A DNA stretch of 36,625 nt. Origin: Nocardia cerradoensis NBRC 101014. GTDB lineage: Bacteria > Actinomycetota > Actinomycetes > Mycobacteriales > Mycobacteriaceae. Below the pieces are notes generated by a model. The model had not been told where the DNA came from. It saw only the letters and a list, made by a program, of their open reading frames with translations, and searched no databases. Each line of letters starts with the position of its first letter. The stretch's first letter is position 1. Below are positions 7,628 through 14,651 of this stretch, in pieces. A program made the position numbers and the translations under genes. Where the stretch lies: positions 1-36,625 of the forward strand of contig NZ_BAFW01000250.1 in assembly GCF_000308535.1 (NCBI RefSeq), given 5' to 3'.

Positions 7628-8035
7628 CTCTTTCTCCACACCCCCACGTTCCGGCTCATCGGCTGCGCGGTGCGGGTGCCTCTGAAATCCCTTGCCACGC
7701 ACGAAATCCCTTGCCCCGCACAAGCATCGGCCGCCGGGGAAGTACCAGCGGGCGACGTTCTCGTCCGGGGCCGCCATCAGCTCACGCCGAGGTCGATGCC
7801 GAATGCCGACTCGAGCCACCGCACGGGGGCGTGCCACCCGCGGCGGAGACCGATACGGCAGGAGGCCGGATACGGATCGATTCCGGCGGAAAGGTTAGGC
7901 GGGGCGAATCGTGGCTACCCCTCCCGAGGTGCTGGGTGCCGTGGACGTCAGGCGGCCGGGTAGGAGGGCCGGTCGGCGGCACGGATCCATCGCACCGACC
8001 GTGACCTGTGACGACGGCGGAAGGAAACCGGACAG
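7628..8035. other. 408-base region without a supported gene
   Basis: Between the tRNA and the HesB-like gene I find no gene with a ribosome-binding site and recognisable product. It contains a T-rich run just after the tRNA, two tandem 19-base repeats at 7684-7721, and the GGAAGGAAA site at 8019-8027 of the next gene. A minus-strand frame beginning at 7777 is possible but unsupported. Confidence 0.5.
7684..7721. repeat. tandem 19-base duplication
   Basis: Two adjacent 19-base units, 7684-7702 and 7703-7721, both start with GAAATCCCTTGCC and end with CGCAC, and differ at one position (A or C at unit position 14). This is a recent-looking local duplication in non-coding sequence, 56 bases after the tRNA. 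No function is evident. Confidence 0.8.
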
Positions 8036-8335
8036 ATGCTCATGATCACGCCCACTGCCATCGAGGCCGTTCGCACCATCACCTCCGCGGACGGCATGCC
8101 CGACGATGCGGGACTGCGCATCTCCACCACCGACGGCGCCGAGACGCTGCAGCTCGCAGTAGCCGCGGGGCCGTCGGACCAGGATCAGGTGCTCAATGCC
8201 GAAGGCCCGCGGGTCTTCCTCGACGAGCACGTCGTCGACTTCCTGGACGACAAGATTCTCGATACCGGACTGGGCCCGGACGGGCAGGGCACCTTCGTGC
8301 TCGCCCAGCAGGACCCGAACACCGCGGGACACTAG
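8036..8335 (+). CDS. HesB/IscA-fold protein without cysteines
   Basis: A 99-residue protein starting MLMITPTAIEAVRTI. The domain layout matches the HesB/IscA family: an N-terminal helix, LRIST and LQLAVA strands, VFLDEHVVDFLDDKILD, then a C-terminal strand. A-type iron-sulfur carriers bind clusters through three cysteines, one in the middle and a C-terminal CGC. This protein has no cysteine at all, so it cannot act as a classical carrier. Such cysteine-free homologues occur in actinobacteria, usually annotated as adhesin or HesB-like; their role is unknown. The ATG has a GGAAGGAAA site 8 bases upstream. It stands alone, converging on the enoyl-CoA hydratase gene. Confidence 0.72.
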   Translation: MLMITPTAIEAVRTITSADGMPDDAGLRISTTDGAETLQLAVAAGPSDQDQVLNAEGPRVFLDEHVVDFLDDKILDTGLGPDGQGTFVLAQQDPNTAGH

Positions 8336-8340
8336 ACCGA

Positions 8341-8373
8341 CGCCGATTCGGCTCGATCGCGGCCGAATCGGCG
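8341..8373. terminator. bidirectional hairpin terminator
   Basis: A perfect 12-base stem, 8341-8352 (CGCCGATTCGGC) with 8362-8373, encloses a 9-base loop. It lies between the converging HesB-like gene (stop 8335) and the minus-strand crotonase (stop at 8394). There is no U-tract, as is common in high-GC actinobacteria. Confidence 0.7.
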
Positions 8374-8393
8374 CCCTCCCGCCGACGGCCGGC

Positions 8394-9173
8394 CTAGTCC
8401 GGCCAGATCGGCGTGCGCTTGTTCAGGAAGGCATCCATACCCTCGCGGGCACCGGGCAGCTGGGACGCGGCGGCCATGACCTCGAGCGCGATCGCGTAGG
8501 CGTCGTCCTCCGGGCGGTCGAGCTGGGCGTACAGGGTCCGCTTGCCCAGCGCCTTACTCGCCCGGCTCCCCCGGGTGGCCCTGGTGAGCAGGTCGGCGAC
8601 CGCACGATCGAGATCGGCGTCGGGGACGGCGCGATTGATCAGTCCCCAGTCGGCGGCGGTGCGGGCATCGATCGGATCGCCGGTGAGGGCGAGTTCCATC
8701 AGCCGTTTGCGGCCGATCGCCCGGGCCACCGGAACGGCCGGAGTGTGGCAGAACCAGCCGCCCTTACCGCCCGGGAGGGCGAAGCCGGCCGATTCGGCGG
8801 CCACGGCGAGGTCGCACGAGGCCACCAGCTGGCATCCGGCGGCGGTGGCGAGGCCGTGCACACGCGCGACCACGACCTGGGGCACCGATTCGACGGCCGA
8901 CATGACCTCGGTGCACAGGGTCAGCAGCTCGCGGACGCCGAGCAGGTCACGGGCGGCGACATCGGCGAAATCGTGCCCGGCGGAGAAGACGGGACCGTTC
9001 GCGGCCAGAACGATCCCGCTGGCATCACTGCCGCCCGCCCAGCGAAATGCCGACGACAACTCCCTCAGATGCTCGGCCGAGAGCGCATTGCGCCGGTCCG
9101 GCCGATTCATCGTGATGCGAACGGTCTCACCGTTGCGCTCGACGAGCAGGTGCTGGTACTCCGCAGTGGCCAT
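8394..9173 (-). CDS. enoyl-CoA hydratase/isomerase (crotonase) family protein
   Basis: A 259-residue crotonase. The oxyanion-hole segments are present: ANGPVFSAGHDF around residue 60 and a GLATAAGCQLVASCDLAVA block. In classical enoyl-CoA hydratase both catalytic residues are glutamates; here the first position is Q (AGCQL) and the second falls in PGGKGGW with no acid. The enzyme is therefore unlikely to be a standard hydratase, as with the ECHDC3-like branch. The start is taken at MATAEYQHLL because the longer frame upstream overlaps the lipoprotein gene and has no family similarity. TACCGT lies 5 bases before the ATG, a spacing seen in leaderless actinobacterial mRNAs. Substrate unknown. 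Confidence 0.8.
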   Translation of the reverse strand: MATAEYQHLLVERNGETVRITMNRPDRRNALSAEHLRELSSAFRWAGGSDASGIVLAANGPVFSAGHDFADVAARDLLGVRELLTLCTEVMSAVESVPQVVVARVHGLATAAGCQLVASCDLAVAAESAGFALPGGKGGWFCHTPAVPVARAIGRKRLMELALTGDPIDARTAADWGLINRAVPDADLDRAVADLLTRATRGSRASKALGKRTLYAQLDRPEDDAYAIALEVMAAASQLPGAREGMDAFLNKRTPIWPD

Positions 9174-9199
9174 ACCCCACGGTAGATCGTCGCGCGGTG

Positions 9200-9532
9200 C
9201 TACTGCGGCGCCGCGACGCAGGTGGTCGCGATCTTCTGGGTCGCCGCGCGCGCCTTGTCGGAGTCCTCCTTGCTCAGGCCGCCCATCGAACCGTCGGCCA
9301 CCTGGGCAGTGCTGCCGGGCTTGGTCATCTTGCGCAGGCCGTCCTGCGAAATACCTTCGTCCACATAGAGTTTGGCGGCGCAATCGGCGAGTTTCGCATC
9401 CTTGAGGCCGCTGGACTGCAGGGATTTCGACAGGTCGGCCTGGGTGATGGTCGGCTCCGAATCCTTGTCGGAGCCGCACGCACCCAGCAGCGGCAGGGCG
9501 ATGCAGACGGCGGCGATCAGCGAAATCCTCAA
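9200..9532 (-). CDS. small secreted lipoprotein
   Basis: A 110-residue protein with a short signal peptide ending in the lipobox LLGAC, cleaved before C19 and lipidated there, then GSDKDSEPT. The mature part is polar and mostly helical, with two further cysteines (in LADCAAKLY and IATTCVA) that could form a disulfide. I do not recognise a functional family. The start is TTG with GAGGAAC just upstream. It lies 26 bases before the crotonase start on the same strand and may be co-transcribed, though the crotonase may have its own leaderless promoter. Confidence 0.75.
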   Translation of the reverse strand: MRISLIAAVCIALPLLGACGSDKDSEPTITQADLSKSLQSSGLKDAKLADCAAKLYVDEGISQDGLRKMTKPGSTAQVADGSMGGLSKEDSDKARAATQKIATTCVAAPQ

Positions 9533-9782
9533 CTGTTCCTCAATTCTCAGGCGTATCAGCTATGGCGCGCTCCGGCGGGACCGGACACGAACCGCGCAGG
9601 TGATACTGCCGCATCACGCGGCCGGACAACAGTCCGAGTGTCGCGAACACGGAGCCTTCACAACGGCGCCGCGCGCGGATCCGTCGTCCGCGGGGTCGTG
9701 ACCTCTGTTGGCATTGCGTCAATGATTGCTAGGGTGTCCCCGTTCCTCGTCGGCGTCCGAGTCTCGGTGCGGGAGTTTCGAA

Positions 9783-10567
9783 ATGATGTTGAACCATCAC
9801 CGGGTCGGCACCGGTGAACCGCTGGTCCTGGTCCACGGCGTCGGCAGTCGCTGGCAGGTGTGGGAACCGGTCATCGACACGCTGGCGGCCCATTTCGACG
9901 TCATCGCGGTCGACCTCCCCGGTTTCGGCGGGTCCGACCCGCTACCGCACACCACGGTCGACACCCTCACCGACGCCCTGCACGCCTTCCTCGCCGAACA
10001 GGGCCTGGAACGTCCCCACCTCGCCGGTAACTCCATGGGCGGCCTGATCGCGCTGAACCTCGGCGCCCGCGGTGTGGCGAGTTCGGTGACCGCGTATTCA
10101 CCGATCGGCTTCTGGTCCGACGCCGGGCGCATCTGGTGTCAGCAGGCACTCGGCCGCGCGGCCACCCTGGGGGGGGCCTGCGCAAGCAACTGCCGGCCAT
10201 CCTCGGCACGCCGGCCGGGCGGACCGCCTTCCTGAGCATCGTGTTCGGACGGCCGTGGGCGTTGGACACCCGGACCGCGGTGGAGACCGTGGACGGTGTC
10301 CTCGGCGCCCCCGGATTCCGTTCGGCATTGGCCTCTTTCGATCACGCGCGGCTGCGCGACGGTGGGCGCCTCGACCGCATTCCGGTCACGATCGCCTGGG
10401 GCAACCGCGACATTCTGCTCACCTATCGGACGCAGAGCCGGCGGGCGCGGCAGTGGCTTCCCCAGGCCCGGCACGTCACCCTGCCGGGCAGCGGCCACAC
10501 CCCGTTCTACGACGACCCGGCCGGTTGCGCGAAGATAATCCTCGAGCAGATGCCTACCCACGGGTAA
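9783..10567 (+). pseudogene. alpha/beta hydrolase interrupted by a frameshift in a G8 run
   Basis: Two consecutive frames together make one alpha/beta hydrolase of about 261 residues. The first part (from ATG 9783, GGGAG 7 bases upstream) has LVLVHGVGSRWQVWEP, the oxyanion region, and the nucleophile elbow GNSMGG. The second part has IAWGNRDIL for the acid and GSGHTPFYDDP for the catalytic histidine. The frame is lost at the G8 homopolymer 10169-10176; six or nine Gs would restore it. It may be a sequencing error, a real inactivation, or slippage-controlled expression. It resembles small esterases and meta-cleavage-type hydrolases. It is followed 36 bases later by a crotonase gene, suggesting shared acyl-compound catabolism. 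Confidence 0.8.
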
Positions 10568-10603
10568 CCACGGGAGGCCGACCCGATCAGCACGGAGTGA
10601 GCG

Positions 10604-11347
10604 ATGAGCGACGTATCCCTGACCTTCGACGGTGATCGCGCCTACGTCGAACTCGACCGGCCCGACAAACACAACGGGCTCACCATCGACATGTTGAACG
10701 ATCTCGCGCGGGTGGCGCGGGTGATCGGAAAACGCGACGAGATTCGCTCCGTCATCCTCGCCGGCAACGGGCCCAGTTTCTCCAGTGGCCTGGATATCGC
10801 GAAGGCGACCGGCGACCCACTGAGTATCGTGCGCAATTTCCTGCCGCTACCGTGGCTGGGCACCAACGCCTTTCAGGAGGCGTGCTGGGCGTGGCGGCGA
10901 CTGCCGCAACCGGTGATCGCGGCCGTGCACGGCCATTGTTTCGGCGGCGGACTGCAATTGGCGTTGGCGGCCGATATCCGTTTCGCCACACCGGATTCCG
11001 ATTTCGCCGTGATGGAAGTCGCCCACGGCCTGATTCCCGATATGTCGGGCGCGGTCACGTTGTCGCGCCTGATCGGCGTGGACAAGGCGCTCCTGCTGAC
11101 CATGACCGCCGACCCCGTCGACGCCGCCTATGCCGCCCGCATCGGATTGATCACCGAGGTCAGCGAGGATCCGCGCGCCGACGCCGAGACATTGGCCGAT
11201 CGCATCGCGGCGCGGCCGGCACCCGCCGTCGCCGCCGCCAAACAATTGTTCGAGCGCACCTGGCATGCGGGCACCCGCCGCACCCTGGGAATCGAACGGG
11301 CGACGCAGATACCACTTCTGGTCCGGCAGGCGCTCGGCCGTCGGTAG
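10604..11347 (+). CDS. enoyl-CoA hydratase/dienoyl-CoA isomerase-like crotonase
   Basis: A 247-residue crotonase with the oxyanion-hole segments AGNGPSFSSGLDI and AVHGHCFGGGLQLALAADIRF. The first catalytic position is Q (GGGLQL). The following segment MEVAHGLIPDMSG resembles the dienoyl-CoA isomerase block KEVxxGLxxDxG, keeping the glutamate and aspartate used for proton shuttling there. It may therefore shift double bonds rather than hydrate them (inference). The ATG has GGAG 6 bases upstream. It follows the frameshifted hydrolase closely and probably shares its transcript. It is unrelated in detail to the crotonase at 8394-9173. Confidence 0.8.
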   Translation: MSDVSLTFDGDRAYVELDRPDKHNGLTIDMLNDLARVARVIGKRDEIRSVILAGNGPSFSSGLDIAKATGDPLSIVRNFLPLPWLGTNAFQEACWAWRRLPQPVIAAVHGHCFGGGLQLALAADIRFATPDSDFAVMEVAHGLIPDMSGAVTLSRLIGVDKALLLTMTADPVDAAYAARIGLITEVSEDPRADAETLADRIAARPAPAVAAAKQLFERTWHAGTRRTLGIERATQIPLLVRQALGRR

Positions 11348-11497
11348 ATCCGACAAAGGGACACACCGCCGACGCGGGAGTTACCCGAAAATGTGAGCGG
11401 GAAACCCATTTACCTGCGATTCGCTGTTAGCATTTTCACACTTTGCCAGCGAAGCCGGTGAACGGGGGCGCATCGGCGAGAACGGGAAGGGCTGCAT

Positions 11498-12604
11498 TTG
11501 TCCAAGACCGTATCCGTCCTGCTGTCCGCGATAGCGGGCGCCTCGGCCGTCCTTCTGACCGTGACCGCGCCCGCGGCCGCCAACCCGAATGCCATCAATC
11601 CGATTCCGGTTCTCAACGGCACCACCGGATTACCGAATCTGGTCGGCCGTTCGCGAGCGATATTCCAGGTCACCGGAATGGCCAGCCCGAACGCCACCGA
11701 GAACTACAACGTCCTCGGCACCGACCTGGGAATCATGTGGGACAACGGCCGCGGCGAGATGCTCACCGCCTTCGGCGATACCGCCGGCGTGGGGCTGCCG
11801 AATCTGCTGGCCGGCAGTTTCTGGGCGTGGCGCAGCAATATCCTGGTGCGCAGTCACACTCAGGATCCCTCGGGCGGCATCTATTTCGACAGCGCCGTGC
11901 GCGATGTGTTCGGCCAGGCGCGGGACCTGATTCCCAGCCCGAAGATTCCGTTCATCGAGATCAGCCGCATCCCGACCGCGGGAATCTCGGTGAACGGCGT
12001 GCAGTACATGAGCCTGATGTCGGTGAAGAGCTGGGACGACGTCGGCCAGTGGACCACCAACTACGCGGGCCTGGCCGCTTCCGCCGACAACGGGGAAACC
12101 TGGGCCGACCTCGATTTCACCCGCCGGCCCAACGACGGCGGCAATGCCAACTTCCAGATGAACGCCTTCGTGAAGAGCGGCGGCTGGGTGTACGAATACG
12201 GCACGCCGTCGGGCCGCAATCACTTCGCCTACGTCGCGCGCGTGCGGGAGAACGACATTCAGAATCTCGCCGAATACGAGTACTGGGACGGCGGCGCCTG
12301 GCGCAAGAACGATGTGAACGCCGCCCGCCCGATCACCGGCGGGGTAGCCGAGATGTCGGTGATGTGGAACGACTACCTCGGGCAATTCGTCATGCTGACC
12401 ACCGATCCGTGGAATTCGGTGGTGATGCGCCGGGCGTCTTCCCCGGAGGGGCCGTGGAGCCCGCCCGAGGTGCTGATCGATACGCGCGAATTGCCGACCG
12501 CGTACGCCCCCTCGATCTACCCGTACCAGACCGGGCGGGAGCTGTATTTCCTCACCACGGTGCACAGCCAGTACAACGTCGTCCTGATGCGCACGACGCT
12601 GTAG
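11498..12604 (+). CDS. secreted DUF4185 protein (possible GH183-type arabinanase), copy 1
   Basis: A 368-residue protein with a signal peptide (hydrophobic core SVLLSAIAGASAVLLTVTAP, cleavage near AAAN). The rest is a single DUF4185 domain, a predicted beta-propeller: GTDLGIMWDNGRGEMLTAFGDTAG, WAWRSNILVRS, several Asp-box-like turns, and a C-terminal YAPSIYPYQTG-LYFLTT-YNVVLMR block. DUF4185 enzymes have been reported, as I recall, as endo-D-arabinofuranases of family GH183 acting on mycobacterial arabinan. A role on the cell-wall arabinogalactan or lipoarabinomannan is therefore plausible. The start is TTG with GGGAAGG upstream. A close paralogue lies at 20486-21568; the two share most motifs over their full length. 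Confidence 0.82.
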   Translation: MSKTVSVLLSAIAGASAVLLTVTAPAAANPNAINPIPVLNGTTGLPNLVGRSRAIFQVTGMASPNATENYNVLGTDLGIMWDNGRGEMLTAFGDTAGVGLPNLLAGSFWAWRSNILVRSHTQDPSGGIYFDSAVRDVFGQARDLIPSPKIPFIEISRIPTAGISVNGVQYMSLMSVKSWDDVGQWTTNYAGLAASADNGETWADLDFTRRPNDGGNANFQMNAFVKSGGWVYEYGTPSGRNHFAYVARVRENDIQNLAEYEYWDGGAWRKNDVNAARPITGGVAEMSVMWNDYLGQFVMLTTDPWNSVVMRRASSPEGPWSPPEVLIDTRELPTAYAPSIYPYQTGRELYFLTTVHSQYNVVLMRTTL

Positions 12605-12620
12605 TTCGCCCTCGGACAGC

Positions 12621-12656
12621 CGACGCCCGGCCCGAGTTCGGCTCGGCCGGGCGTCG
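12621..12656 (+). terminator. hairpin terminator after DUF4185 copy 1
   Basis: A 12-base stem CGACGCCCGGCC (12621-12632) with 12645-12656 encloses a 12-base loop, 17 bases after the stop. It ends 13 bases before the -10 of the methyltransferase and so separates the two units. Confidence 0.7.
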
Positions 12657-12669
12657 CGCTGCCGCTGGC

Positions 12670-12675
12670 TAGACT
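12670..12675 (+). promoter_or_regulatory. -10 element of a leaderless methyltransferase transcript
   Basis: TAGACT fits the actinobacterial TANNNT -10. It is followed by six bases (CGCTCC) and then directly the ATG at 12682, so transcription would start at or next to the A of the start codon. No ribosome-binding site is present, which fits a leaderless mRNA. Confidence 0.55.
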
Positions 12676-12681
12676 CGCTCC

Positions 12682-13383
12682 ATGGACGCCGCCGAGTGGG
12701 ACGAGCGCTATGCGCAGAGCGAGTTGGTGTGGGGCGCACCGCCGAACGCGACGGTCGTTGAGCACATCTTCGGATTGGAGCGCCGCGTCCAGCTGGTGCC
12801 CGACGCGCCCGGGGAGGAGCCGCCGGAATTGCCGCGTGCCCTGGATCTGGCGTGCGGCGAGGGGCGGCACGCGCTGTGGCTGGCCACGCACGGCTGGCAG
12901 GTGCGGGCGGTCGATTTCTCCCAGGTCGGCATCGACAAGGGGCGCACGGTCGCCTCGCGGCTGTCGCGTTCGGTGCGCAGCCGGATCGACTGGGAATGCG
13001 CGGACGTCACCGACCTCGCCGGTTCGGGGATCGACGGTCCGTTCGAGCTGATTCTGGCCGTCTACATCCACCTGCCGGCCGATCAGCGGCGCACCCTGCT
13101 GCTCTCGGCGGCCGAACGACTGAGCCCGGGTGGCACCCTTCTCGTCCTCGGCCACGACACCACCAATATCGCCGACGGTTACGGCGGGCCACAAGATCCG
13201 GCGATCCTGTTCACTCCCGACGATGTGGTGGCGGATCTCGCTGCGGCAGAACATATCCGGGTCGACACCGCGCAGCGGGTGATCCGCGAGACCGAGGGAC
13301 GCGACGCCATCGACGCCCTCGTGGTCGCCACCGCGACCGTGCCCGATCTGGAGGAGCAAGCGACGGCCACCCCGGACGCGTGA
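12682..13383 (+). CDS. class I SAM-dependent methyltransferase (TehB/TPMT-like)
   Basis: A 233-residue Rossmann methyltransferase. It opens WDERYAQSELVWGAPPN, typical of the TehB/thiopurine methyltransferase-like group. Motif I is ALDLACGEGRHALWLA (SAM binding), the acidic residue after strand 2 is in VRAVDFS, and the post-motif strand is FELILAVYIHLP. This group methylates small, often toxic, nucleophiles; the substrate here is not evident. An acidic loop at residues 41-51 is an insertion. There is no ribosome-binding site, and a TAGACT -10 lies six bases before the ATG, suggesting a leaderless transcript. It converges on the repeat-protein gene with only 17 bases between stops. Confidence 0.8.
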   Translation: MDAAEWDERYAQSELVWGAPPNATVVEHIFGLERRVQLVPDAPGEEPPELPRALDLACGEGRHALWLATHGWQVRAVDFSQVGIDKGRTVASRLSRSVRSRIDWECADVTDLAGSGIDGPFELILAVYIHLPADQRRTLLLSAAERLSPGGTLLVLGHDTTNIADGYGGPQDPAILFTPDDVVADLAAAEHIRVDTAQRVIRETEGRDAIDALVVATATVPDLEEQATATPDA

Positions 13384-13393
13384 TCCGGGGTGG
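13367..13393. terminator. bidirectional terminator overlapping the methyltransferase stop
   Basis: CCACCCCGGA (13367-13376) pairs perfectly with 13384-13393 across a 7-base loop that contains part of the TGA stop. It lies between converging genes and can serve both. Confidence 0.65.
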
Positions 13394-13400
13394 CGACGCC

Positions 13401-13847
13401 TCACAGTCCGGCGCTGCCGGTGGGTAGCGGCGCCGGTCCGTGGGACTGTGCGGGCGGATGCGCCCGGGGGTGATCGAATCGGTCCCGGCCGAATTGGTCG
13501 TATCCGTACCGGTCGTAGCCGTTGCGGTCGTAGCCGAACCGGTCGTAACCGAACGAGTCGTAGCCGGAGCGGTCGTAACCGAACCGGTCGTAGCCGGACC
13601 GGTCGTAACCGAACGAGTCGTGGCCGGACCGGTCGTAGCCCGAGCGATCGCGGCCGAACCGGTCGACACCCTGGGCGTCGAACCCGTCGGAGCCGAAGCC
13701 GTCGGCGGTGCACGGCGGGGCCGCGCCACACGGAACGCTCGCCTCGGCCACCCCCGCCCCGGCGACGGCGATACCGGTCGCGGCGAGGATGGCCAGTGCG
13801 ACACCGGCTACGGGACGGCGAGCGGCGCGAATCGTGCCTGCGATCAT
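13401..13847 (-). CDS. secreted xGYDR pentapeptide-repeat protein
   Basis: A 148-residue protein. It has an N-terminal signal peptide (core PVAGVALAILAATGIAVAG, cleavage near AEAS), a short segment with two cysteines (VPCGAAPPC), then about 15 five-residue units from residue 49 to 124. The consensus is x-G-Y-D-R with x = F, S, N or Y (for example FGYDRSGYDR). A proline- and histidine-containing tail follows. Pentads rich in Gly, Tyr, Asp and Arg suggest a flexible, possibly adhesive or self-associating secreted polymer; this is inference. It is not the classical A(D/N)Lxx pentapeptide fold. The ATG has a GGAGAG site 7 bases upstream. I do not recognise a family; codon use is normal. Confidence 0.7.
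   Translation of the reverse strand: MIAGTIRAARRPVAGVALAILAATGIAVAGAGVAEASVPCGAAPPCTADGFGSDGFDAQGVDRFGRDRSGYDRSGHDSFGYDRSGYDRFGYDRSGYDSFGYDRFGYDRNGYDRYGYDQFGRDRFDHPRAHPPAQSHGPAPLPTGSAGL
13476..13703 (-). repeat. 15-base-period repeat tract encoding xGYDR pentads
   Basis: Imperfect 15-base units run head to tail inside the secreted protein gene. On the + strand they read as repeated GGTCGTA(A/G)CCG(A/T)A-type blocks. Some higher-order copies suggest past unequal exchange, so length is likely to vary between strains. Confidence 0.75.
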
Positions 13848-14024
13848 GGATCACTCTCCTCTCGAAATCCCGACCGCAGTCGAAATTACCCCGGCGGCGC
13901 CGCGACGACATCGGGGTATTCCCGGAGATGGATGCTGAGATTCGATGATTCGCAAGTGTTTTCGCACCGCCGCGTTCACCCGCCCGGCAGCTCGGTAGCA
14001 ACCCGGCGCGGGACTACTCGCCGA

Positions 14025-14639
14025 TCACTCGCCGTCCGCCCATCGGCGCAGCCACGGTTCCACCGTCCGCGCGATCAGATCGAATCCGGCGCGGAAGGAA
14101 TGTGGCTGGCGGGGAACGACTTTCACCTCGGCCGCATCGGAGGGATCCGGAATGCCGAAGGGATCGCGCTCACCGTTGATCACCACCACGTCGACGTGCG
14201 CGGACGCTGCCACCAGTTCGTCACGCCGCGTCTTCTCCGGCTTGCCGGGCGGATGCAGGGGGAAAGACAAGGCCAGTACGCCTCGCGCGTCGGCTTCCAC
14301 GGCGGTCCGGCAGGCGACCCGGGCGCCGTTGCTGCGACCGCCCTGAATCAGCGGTACGCCGGGTACCCGGGCCCGCAGGGCGGCGACGATCTCGAGCCAG
14401 GCCGCATCCTGCACGGTCGCCGATCCCGGCGCCCGGCGCCCCGCCACGCGATACGGCTGGACCACCCGCGCGACGACCCCGCCCAGCGCCACCGCACGAT
14501 CGCGGACGGCCAGCAGATCCCCGGCCTCCACCCCGCCGCCGGAACCGTGGGTGAGCAGCAGCAGAAAGCGATCGCCGGTACCCCGCTCGATCTCCACCTC
14601 GGCATCCCCCGCAGTCGTCTCGATGCGCACGTGGTCCAC
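14025..14639 (-). CDS. alpha/beta hydrolase of the TEX30/KANL3-like type
   Basis: A 204-residue small hydrolase. LLLLTHGSGGGVEAGDL is the oxyanion segment, GGRSNGARVACRTA the nucleophile elbow (serine in GRSNG), and FPLHPPGKPEKTR is a signature of the TEX30/KANL3-like alpha/beta hydrolase family. The acid lies in INGERDPFG and the histidine in PRQPHSF. The family's substrates are largely unknown. The start is GTG, 12 bases after the formylglycine-generating enzyme stop, making this the last gene of the sulfatase operon. Its contribution to that operon is not known. Confidence 0.78.
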   Translation of the reverse strand: MDHVRIETTAGDAEVEIERGTGDRFLLLLTHGSGGGVEAGDLLAVRDRAVALGGVVARVVQPYRVAGRRAPGSATVQDAAWLEIVAALRARVPGVPLIQGGRSNGARVACRTAVEADARGVLALSFPLHPPGKPEKTRRDELVAASAHVDVVVINGERDPFGIPDPSDAAEVKVVPRQPHSFRAGFDLIARTVEPWLRRWADGE

Positions 14640-14651
14640 GGTAATCGCCGT

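Noticed and set aside
7619..7777. Minus-strand frame starting MAAPDENVARWYFPGG with CLCGA
   Set aside because: It looks somewhat protein-like but has no ribosome-binding site, no recognised family, and runs through the 19-base tandem repeat into the tRNA end.
7557..8035. Prophage or island attachment site at tRNA-Gly
   Set aside because: No integrase gene and no second copy of the tRNA 3' end were seen in the window.
13476..13703. CRISPR-like appearance of the repeat tract
   Set aside because: Units are 15 bases, contiguous, in frame and without unique spacers; they encode protein pentads.
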